From contig CATNEN010000038.1 in the NCBI GenBank assembly GCA_950097015.1, forward strand, positions 5,439,001 through 5,503,000: a stretch of 64,000 bases of DNA, given 5' to 3'. The notes under the pieces are model-generated. The model searched no databases. It saw only the letters and a list, made by a program, of their open reading frames with translations, and was not told where the DNA came from. This document shows, piece after piece, positions 56,351 through 64,000 of this stretch. The translations under genes and the position numbers were made by a program. The stretch is from Macrostomum hystrix (lineage: Eukaryota; Platyhelminthes; Macrostomidae). Each line of letters opens with the position of its first letter. Within the stretch, counting starts at the first letter, position 1.

Positions 56351-57867
56351 GCAAAACAAATACTACTGACAAAAGATTTTTGTACTTTTGCTATCGGTAT
56401 CAAAATAAGTGCTTACGCTCGTAGAACACAAATTTCGTGTCTAATATGATCGAATAGCTTAAAAAGTCTTAACTTTCAGTACTAGCCAGGAATTATTGCT
56501 TTCCTAAAGTCAGCCGGCCCTGTCTTTCCCTCGCGGACCTCCTATCGGTCGGCCTTCGTGGTGTTATTGTTTGGCTGTCACACTACTAGCTAGAGGCAAT
56601 GCGCTTGTGAATAGCGGCAGCAGATTATGCGGGCCGGCAAAGCCCCGCTTGTGAGACCCTCTTTCGGACGCTCCGTTGCCAATGCAATAATACCATAGGG
56701 AGTACTTTGTCATTGTCTGGCCCTTGAATATGTGAGTTACAGACGTCACATCACCGCAATTCAAATATGGATATTTCTCGACTGAGTTGTTTCCAATCGC
56801 TGTGAAGCCAAAGTGGACATCTAGTGGGTACTTTTGAAAGCCCAAGTTGACTCAAAGCCATTCATTACTGAGAGCTCTTTAGAAGGTCCTTGAGAAATGC
56901 TCTCTGGTTATATTTTTCACAATATGGATTGCGATACGTAAAGCCCGTTCTCATATAAGCAGTTCTGAATTCTCAGTTCATCCAATCAAATTAATGCAGT
57001 GCTGCTCTATCAGCCTGTCTTTATGTAGACTTCAGCCAGTCAATTCGATAATTTGCAAAGTCCAACTGACTGCGCGAACTAGCACAGCAAATCGATAAGA
57101 TTTCTGGAATCAAAATCGATGAAGACTGAAAAACGCAGGTCAGGAGAAAAAAAATAAATTGCCGTTGGGGCTGAGGGCTTTCAGCGCGCGCCCGGTTCGT
57201 CTGCAGTCTTTATAAACACAATCGGACAGCTTTTTTCTTCCTAATTACCGAATCTTCGAACCTTCAGCGTCATACTAACCCGTTCTTTGAGCTTAGAAAT
57301 TCACTGACTAAAACCTGCCCGTAGCCGGTGTCGATTCCCTGAAGTAAACACAAAGCATCACTGATCTGCCCTCAAACGCAATCAATAACAACTCCCAAAT
57401 CTCCAAAGAAGTTGCTATATAGTTGCTCTGCAGCCCAGTAGCTTGTTAAGAACAGTTTCGCCCCACCTCAAAAAAAATTCGGCTTCACTTCTCTCCCTTG
57501 CCTTGTCTCTATCTCTCTCTAATACTCGTACCCAGTGTGAATGTCATATCACACAGACTGAGTAAGTCCTGCTCACACTCCCAAATCGCACAAGAATCTC
57601 ATCAGGGCTAGCTGCAATGGGGTGCTCAATGCTATGTCTAATTTGCATATAAATTCAAATTACGCTGAAACTAAATGGCTTAACGCACAATTCCTCTCAC
57701 TCAGTCCGTCTCTATATTTTGTTCTAATATTCTTCAAATCTAGCTTTGCACCATGGTTTCAGAGCAGCTTGAACTTGTCTAGCTAATTCTGATAATTCTG
57801 CGTAAGTAAAGCATGGGCTGCATAGCAAATTGTTATTCTTTTTATTTAAATTATTTTTCAAATGCGC
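56351..57867. other. Intergenic, no gene recognised
   Basis: No coding or repeat signal except TACGCTCGTAG at 56414-56424 and a TATAAA-like site near 57212 without an obvious gene after it. Confidence 0.5.
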
Positions 57868-58921
57868 ACGCCGATTGGGTGCTGTTTTTTGTTTATTTGA
57901 TGTTGGTAACAATTAAGGCTGAGCAATTCGATTTAAAAAAGCGATAGAAAAACAGTAGCATGCATAAGATTAATTTTAGGGGAATAAAATATTTAAAATT
58001 TGTCAACAGAGGTATTAAAACAAAGAAATGAAATACTGAAATTCGAAGAGAAAATTTAAGCTGTGACTGAAATCACTTCGCTCCCGAAAGGAGAATAGCT
58101 ATTGTGTTTTCGCATTCTAACTATGGGCCTCAGGGCAGTGGCTTTTTTATCTAGCTTTAAGTATGCTTTCTCTGAAGTCCACAAAACTTTCTGTTAATTC
58201 TGTGCTTTCCTGTGTCATTAAATACACAATTTTGTCATCAGCTGTTAGGCTTTCGAAATTTCGAACAGTAACTGCCACTTTCTCTATGAATTTATTTCTA
58301 ATTGGAACATAAACGGACCAATCGCATCTAAAGAGAATATGAGTTTCGCTCTCTACCTCGACTCAACATTTTGGACATGTTCTGTTTTCATAGGCGATTT
58401 TCGGTCTTACAGTGCGCAATATCTCACAGGCCAGTTTGTGGTTTCCTTGACGAAATCGGGACATTGTGCGCCTTTGTTCTGGGTTAGAGATTATTGTTAG
58501 GTACTTTTCTCGGGAGAAATCTTTCTTAAACGTGTAATAGAAGTGGCTGAGCTTGGCTGATTTTCCCATCCTCTGAGTCCAGTGCCTTCGAAACTCTGAC
58601 TCAAAGTTCTCTCTGTGCGTTTTGATGGACTTTGTTTTTCTAGTCTGTTGACAATTCCGCATTACTTCACTATTCTTTTTTCCTAATGCCAACATCACTG
58701 TATTCTGTATCTGCCACCAATTTCGCGATGATGGAGTCTGGTCGGCTCCAAACTGAGGACCAGTATTGAAGGCCTCTTTTTGAATACTATATAATAGTGG
58801 TAGTCTTCCTAATTCGGACCGAGCACCATTGCTGTCAGTGTTTGGACTAACTTGCAGAATCGACTTGCAGATTCTAAAATTAATTCTCTCTATAAGGTTC
58901 CGATCCCAAGTACCCAAGTCC
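57868..58921 (-). mobile_element. LINE-derived element, copy 2 (minus)
   Basis: The minus-strand frame 58932-58363 (WDRNLIERINFRICKSILQV...RTCPKC) is the same element as copy 1 at 39288. It has the same 5' truncation point within a few bases, the same TGA right after CPKC (58363-58365) and the same 3' end (cagcacccaatcggcgtg). Copy 2 is shifted in frame after SIQK relative to copy 1. It is not an active element by itself. Confidence 0.87.
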
Positions 58922-59220
58922 CAAGACCCCAATTATGATTTAGACAGAGAAAATATTTCAACGAGCAATTGAAAAAACGAACAGTCCTCGCCCTGTCTGC
59001 TCCGACTAAGTTATCGTTACCTACTTTGCCAGCTATAGGTACAAACAAAGGCACTAACAAGAAGAATCGAGTACTTGCTCAATCAACTATTGTGTCATAT
59101 TTCTATTTTTATCGATGCTAACGTCTGAAGCAAGTTTGTAGCAGATACGCCTGCAATACTACTTGTGGTTTACTAAGTAGCAATAAACGAATTCTGATTA
59201 CCCGTTTTTCTCGCGCTTAG
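58922..59220. other. Intergenic spacer between two LINE remnants
   Basis: AT-rich; nothing recognised. Confidence 0.5.
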
Positions 59221-59938
59221 GCACTCGGCATGTCTGGCCGTTTCTCGCGGCACAGAGTTCGCATGACGAGATCAGCGATTTCCCTGGAAACGAGCTTGCT
59301 GACTACCTAGCCAAGCAGGGAGGCGCCAGCTCTGCGCCGGGCCCCTCCCCCCCGGCTCCGATTCCGAACACCGTCATCTATCGTCAGATCAATGACTGGA
59401 CCGCCAACCTCCATCTTACCCGGTGGAGAAGCACCACTAACTGCCGCCAATCCAAAGCGGCAGTTTCAGTGCCATCCACTCGGCTCCGGAAGGTCCTTCT
59501 AAACCAGACCCGGAAGGACATCCGGGCCCTCACCATGACCCTCACGGGCCATGGCTGCTACGCCAGACACTGTTTCCTCCGTGGAGATCTCCGGAGTGAG
59601 CTGTGCCCGTTCTGCAACCTTGAGAACGAGGATGCCCTGCACTTCGTCTGTCACTGCCCTTTCTTCACCAGAGAGAGGCTTAATTACCTCGGACCAAACC
59701 CATCCATGGACGATGTTTGCAGATCCGAGAACATCCCGCGGCTCGTCCGGTTCCTAAGGGCTACCAGACGAGCCTCTTTCTTCCCCAGCGAGGAACAAGC
59801 TGCAGGAAGGACCGAACACGGACCTCCCTGACTGGCCCCGCGCCATCGGCCGACTGCGGGTCTTTCAGGGATTAGCGGAATGGGCGACTCCCGCCTCCCC
59901 GCTGTGTCCATCGGACCGCCCTGCAGATAAGTCAAGTC
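59221..59938 (+). mobile_element. 3' end of an RNase H-bearing LINE
   Basis: The open reading frame continues WPFLAAQSSHDEISDFPGNE, LADYLAK (the H...GNELAD motif at the end of a LINE RNase H domain), then a region ending CPFCNLENEDALHFVCHCPFF, a CCHC-like zinc finger typical of LINE C termini, stopping at 59831. The 3' tail is a short aagtc repeat (59926-59945). It is 5'-truncated and unrelated to the 39-kb element. Confidence 0.82.
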
Positions 59939-59945
59939 AAGTCAA

Positions 59946-60509
59946 AGATCAGCGCCTCAAATTTTGTTATGTTAGTGTTCATGTTAGCGCTGAACTTCTC
60001 TAGTCTTTGAAATCGCACATTTTAAGTGTGAAAAATATAGTCAGATGCGTAAGTATGTGCCTTATTAAAAAAGATTATTACAAAAATTGAACTAAAAAGA
60101 ATTATTAAATTTATTAAACTGTTTTAGCTCCATAACTTATGAACTGCATTTCCTATGAGGTAAAACTGTATACACAGTTAGGAATTTTTCATATAAGTGC
60201 TTTAACTATCCGACAGAAATTCGAATTAATGGTACATGCATACTACAAAATCAACAATAGCAAACTAGTAGATTTACATACGGTATTAGAATTTGGCATT
60301 AATTTCTGCATTGAGAACTAAGAATGATGCGAGTCTACGCTATCATAAGTGAAATAGCATGAGTCGAGCCAAAAACTAGATGTATTAAATAGTTACGCAG
60401 AGAATTTGCATTAGCTTTGCTATCTGTATCAAAGTCAACATTCACTAATATGCAAGCGAGTGAGGCAGCACTAAAAGATATAAAAAAACTGCTATACATT
60501 CTGAATGTA
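59946..60509 (-). other. 3' flank of the polyQ membrane-protein gene
   Basis: AT-rich. A reverse-strand AATAAA (plus tttatt at 60110-60115) about 400 bp after the stop may be its poly(A) signal. Confidence 0.45.
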
Positions 60510-61013
60510 CTACTGTCCAGACGCCTCATCAGTAGTAGGCTCCGTTTCAAGCAGCAGGGAGTTGGCCTCTCTAAGCAGGGTGTCAGCTTTGCGAAGCATT
60601 CGACGGCTGAGCGCCAGTCGGCTGCCAGGGCCGCCAGCCGCAGCGGAGATGTCGGAGCCTGCTTCCTCCTGTGGGATGATCGTTTGCTCATGCACTGTAA
60701 ACGGTTCTGGGGTAATTTGACTTTTTAATTTGTGCTTTAAATGGATAACAAGGAAAGACTCACCTGCTGATCAACTGACGCAATTTCGACTTCGACCTCG
60801 GCGTCCCTTCCGACTGTACCCTCTTCAGGAACGCCGGACATGGAGAAGGAACCTCCACGACCACTGATGTTCGGCACTCTGAATGAACCACCGCTGCCAA
60901 CACCAGCGCCACCGCCGCTGTAGCCGCGAAAGCAGCTGCTACCGCATTCGCTTCCTGAGCGCGCAACATCGTCGTAAAGAATTCGACAGTCGGCTTGCAT
61001 GCAGTACAGGCAG

Positions 61014-61054
<41 letters not shown>

Positions 61055-63597
61055 ATGCAGGAGGCGTTGGTTCTGGCCAGCGCTCAGACACAATTCACCG
61101 GCTCCCAGGCCCTGCTGCCGGAGCTGCTGCCGACGTCTTGATGGATCAGCATCATCATCTGCGGCTGCGTCAAGGTCCACCTGAACAGTGCTGACGCACA
61201 GGCAGCTGCCCAGCCAGCCAAGCGGCTTCTGCCGGCTCCGCTTGCGGGTCTCTGATTAAAAAATAAATTATTCCCGACGGCATGTTTGTAGCAAATGAGC
61301 AACTCTGAGTTGAAGACTGCGGTTTGATAGTTTTATCAAATTACAAGTATAAAACATCTAAACTAATGTCATTGGTTGCAACAAAAATTTCACAAACAAA
61401 TAGCGCATGTACTTTTACCGCCATTCCATTGGCGCCGTGGGTTAGTATACTCAGATGGACTGCTCAGAATATTCCCAGAGGATGCTTAGACTGCATGCTC
61501 TGCTTCCGGAGAGCATGGCTACTCAAGTACTCTCTCCTTCCCACTATAGGCCGCGAGCAGGCAATGGGCCAATAGGACATGCGTGGGCCGACTGGTTTTG
61601 AGTTGAGGACAGCAACAGCAGAAGTTGCCGGAAATCAGATTTTAGGTTCATTGAGGGCCCTCGTCTCTTATAGGCAACTCTTGTTTCTGGGTAAATTTCT
61701 TATCGATGGGTACTTCAAGCTAAAAGAGGACAAGAAATTGAGTTTCATTCTGCGGCCAAGGTCAAATTAATGCTTTCTAAATGTTCTTTAGCACAGAAGC
61801 ATAAGTATCTACACAGAGCCATGTTGACTTATTGTACATTTTTCCTCTCATTTTTACTATGAAATTTAGTGGTCGTTTAAATAGGATTTACCAACTGCCT
61901 GCACTTCTGGCAATGACATTCGCTGCATGTGCCACATTTCATTTAAGTGAAACTCATGACCAACCGACGTTCAATGAACCTTGACATGGGACATTGCTCC
62001 GCAAAACAGCAAGGATCAGTAGGAGTAAAAGGAAGGGAAACAATTTTTCTTAGAAAAAAGTTGGGGAGACTGGCTTACGTACTGAGGGAGAATATACTTT
62101 GACTTTGCAAGCTTTTTGCATGCTATCCCCCTTTTAAAAAAGTCTTTTGTCTATGGCTCAAACTACATTCTTGAATGGCGCCCGAACCTACATTGAGATA
62201 GCCGCTGGCAAAAGGAGTAACAGCCCCGTATGAAGCTCTTTGTTACCGCTCCCATGGAAGAACTCACCGACATAGTGCCTGGCAAGGATGCATCGCAAGC
62301 AGAAGCCCAGATTGAGCAGCAGGGAGGCGGACATTATGGCCAGGATGCCGATTATGTAATCGGTGCGAGCAAACTTAGCCACTGCAGTGAAAATGTTAAA
62401 TAAAACTTGCGTTATCCATTTGACAAAAGTTTAAAATACTGACGTTTTTAGTCGTGCTTCTCGTCAATTTCAAGTTAGAGTTTCATAATTCAGAAAGACA
62501 GGACGGGAGTTCGTTTCTCAGCCCATAGTAGGGCAATTTGTGTCTTCGAGAAACGTACTTAATTTTTCAGCGATTAATTTCAACTAACTGCAGTAAATTG
62601 GGTTCAGCTGGGGTAGAAGTTTAGAAGGGATTCTGTCCACGGACTGTACAGCTGTACATACATAGGCCTTAGATTTTAAAGGCCTTAGCAAGGAAGAGCT
62701 TACAGTTTGGGTGTCGTTCCAAGTCATCCTGTGTGGCAGCCGGGAACTGGCGCATGTCCGGCTTCCAAACGCTTAGATCGCCAGCAGCTGGGGTGCGCGT
62801 TGGCGGCGGCGACTCTGTGCCGGAAAAAATTCCTGTGTTTTCTAACTTTGCTACTCATAGTAGGTCAACAGCGTGATACTTATTTAAAATGTATTTAAAC
62901 AGTAGAAAGACCAATGTATCGCCTAAGATATTCAGCAAATCGTTATTAGAATTCCACCCTATTCAATGAAACTGCTTTCAGAATCACAAAAATCAGCATC
63001 ATCGAGTTTCCCCATGGGAATAATAGCGTGTTCTTTCCCCATGGGAATAATACCATGGTCTTTCTACTGTTAAACATCAACAAAGAAAGAATAAATTTTA
63101 ATTTTATATACCGGCTGCGATGCCTCGCTTGGCAGTCGGTAAATGAGGCGGCGACTGCGATGGCAGCGTCGTTGGAGTGGTCCGGACTGCGTAGGCCGCC
63201 AGGTCCACGACGGCGCTAACTGAGCCGCGGAATTTGCAGTGCCAGGCGCCAGCCAAACGCCCCAGCCGGGTGTCCACGGTCAGGCTGACGCTCTTAGAGT
63301 CCGGCGGCTGCACAGATTTGCCACAGGAGACACCGGAGACGAGGATGGGATCGAGCACCGGACAGCTGCCGTCGCCTTGCATGTTGCAGATCGGGCTGCA
63401 CTCGCCGAAGCATTGCAGGTTGCTGGGCAGCACGGGGCAGTAGAACTGAACCTTGTGGTCCTCTGAGCCGGCTCCAGGCGCGGTGACATCGCAGCTCAGC
63501 GTGACCAGATGGTCCGACACCGACACCCGGATGCGGACATCGGTGCCGGTTTCACGAGACGAAGCGGATGCAGCCGATGAGGAGCCCTGGCTGCGGC
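60510..63597 (-). CDS. Single-pass membrane protein with a polyQ tail (partial, 5' end missing)
   Basis: Four minus-strand exons keep phase: 63597-63112, 62381-62268, 61251-60764 and 60668-60510 (stop). The first encodes an ectodomain piece with about ten Cys (LSCDVTAPG, QFYCPVLPSNLQCFGECSPI, WHCKFRGSVSAV). The LSCxV...WHCxF spacing suggests an Ig-like fold; that is inference. The second gives a transmembrane helix (IIGILAIMSASLLLNLGFCL) followed by basic residues. The third holds a basic juxtamembrane stretch, a CAG-encoded run of about 14 Gln and a Gly/Ser-rich segment. The fourth ends in an acidic, helical tail. No orthologue recognised. The 5' exons lie beyond 64000, since only SINE sequence follows 63683. 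Confidence 0.72.
61012..61054. repeat. CTG/CAG trinucleotide repeat, about 14 units
   Basis: A pure ctg run on the plus strand reads as CAG, coding polyglutamine, in exon 3 of the minus-strand membrane-protein gene. A pure coding CAG tract of this length is likely to vary in length between alleles. Confidence 0.97.
61252..62267. other. Intron of the polyQ membrane-protein gene
   Basis: No repeat or conserved frame recognised. The open frames at 61324-61770 look like chance. Confidence 0.5.
62495..62665 (+). repeat. Degenerate SINE family B fragment
   Basis: gggagttcgtttctcagccc, caatttgtgtcttcgag, gttcagctggggtag and tccacggactgtacagctgtac follow the family B order with heavy divergence. 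Confidence 0.6.
62898..63071. mobile_element. 174-bp TTAA MITE
   Basis: Perfect 16-bp terminal inverted repeats aacagtagaaagacca (62898-62913) and tggtctttctactgtt (63056-63071), set in TTAA at both ends (62895 and 63070). The centre keeps ttcagaatcacaaaaatcagcatcatcgag, homologous to the longer copies at 6.6 and 16 kb, so it is an internally deleted member. It lies in an intron of the minus-strand gene. Confidence 0.88.
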
Positions 63598-63682
63598 CTG
63601 AGTTGAGAAAATAGACAAAACTAGGGCTGAGTGCATTTCGGAACACGGAATTTAGTTACCAAGTCATTAAGTTTCGAGCTCG

Positions 63683-63915
63683 TACCTGAGCTCGATTCCG
63701 CGGTGAGGCCGCATTAATTTGGGGCACTGCCTGACGATGAGAAAGTCAGGGCAGATGTACGCACCTGTGTGAGCGTATGCCTGCGTACAGTATCTGTGTG
63801 CGTGTGTGCTCAGGAGTCAGCGGAATGGGCTGAATTGCCTCCTCGCTGGCTTTTGGCTGGTGCCATCAAATGATGTGCCATTGCCCGCAGCCCTCCTGCA
63901 ATTATTATTATTAAT
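63683..63915 (+). mobile_element. SINE family A copy, internally deleted
   Basis: cctgagctcgattccgcgg (head), gacgatgagaaagtcaggg, gtgtgctcaggagtcagcgg and gcagccctcctgcaattatt with a TTA tail. It lies immediately upstream of the first visible exon of the minus-strand gene. Confidence 0.88.
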
Positions 63916-63917
63916 AT

Positions 63918-64000
63918 AATAGGCGAAAGTGGACCCGCAGCCAGACTCCAGAGCACACATACAGACGAATACTGTACGCAGGCACTACCTGCAATCCACA
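63918..64000 (-). repeat. SINE family A fragment, minus, cut by the window end
   Basis: ggacccgcagccag, ctccagagcacaca and tactgtacgcaggca are the reverse complement of the family A tail, lying tail-to-tail with the copy at 63683. Confidence 0.75.

Noticed and set aside
61084-61302. Overlapping frames on both strands of the CTG/CAG repeat
   Set aside because: The trinucleotide run is open in all frames; only the Gln frame joins the transmembrane exon in phase.

Overview
The window is animal nuclear DNA. It has spliced genes with GT-AG introns, three clearly recognisable metazoan gene families, LINE and SINE retroelements, a TTAA-flanked inverted-repeat element and very large minisatellites. 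The combination of an anion-type nicotinic receptor subunit, an otoferlin and abundant tRNA-derived SINEs fits a lophotrochozoan, perhaps a free-living flatworm; that placement is an inference with low confidence. Exon models were built by reading splice sites and checking that codon phase is kept across every junction.

Layout. 1-980: 20-bp minisatellite. About 1.6-1.85 kb: decayed tyrosine-recombinase fragment (minus). 2.6-2.96 kb: 16-bp minisatellite. 3165-24349 (plus): an otoferlin-like ferlin of about 34 exons encoding roughly 2167 aa (C2A, C2B, C2C, FerB, C2D, C2de, C2E, C2F, C-terminal membrane anchor), with two interchangeable last exons that each encode a membrane anchor. Its introns hold two 16-bp minisatellites, several SINEs, TTAA elements and a long hairpin. 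24.7-26.0 kb: minisatellite of 34-bp dimers. 26842-27909 (minus): single-exon ankyrin-repeat gene. 28.64-39.16 kb: a 10.5-kb array of about 300 copies of a 35-bp unit. 39.3-40.3 kb: LINE-derived element whose sister copy lies at 57.9-58.9 kb in the opposite orientation. 41003-46794 (plus): secreted two-Ig-domain haem peroxidase (peroxidasin-like), 10 exons, about 969 aa. 48388-55511 (plus): two-exon nicotinic-type Cys-loop channel subunit, about 553 aa, with a 5.5-kb intron holding another 16-bp minisatellite. 59.2-59.9 kb: 3' end of an RNase H-bearing LINE. 60510-63597 (minus): 3' part of a single-pass membrane protein with a cysteine-rich ectodomain and a polyglutamine cytoplasmic tail; its 5' end lies beyond the window.

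The genes are independent units; nothing suggests an operon. By family knowledge, otoferlin acts in Ca2+-triggered vesicle fusion, the channel subunit in fast cholinergic signalling and the peroxidase in extracellular-matrix oxidation. The strongest leads are the paired terminal exons of otoferlin, the Pro-Ala pore signature of the channel subunit, the 10.5-kb two-letter minisatellite, the family of 16-bp minisatellites (one of which supplies a splice acceptor) and the pair of identically truncated LINE derivatives.
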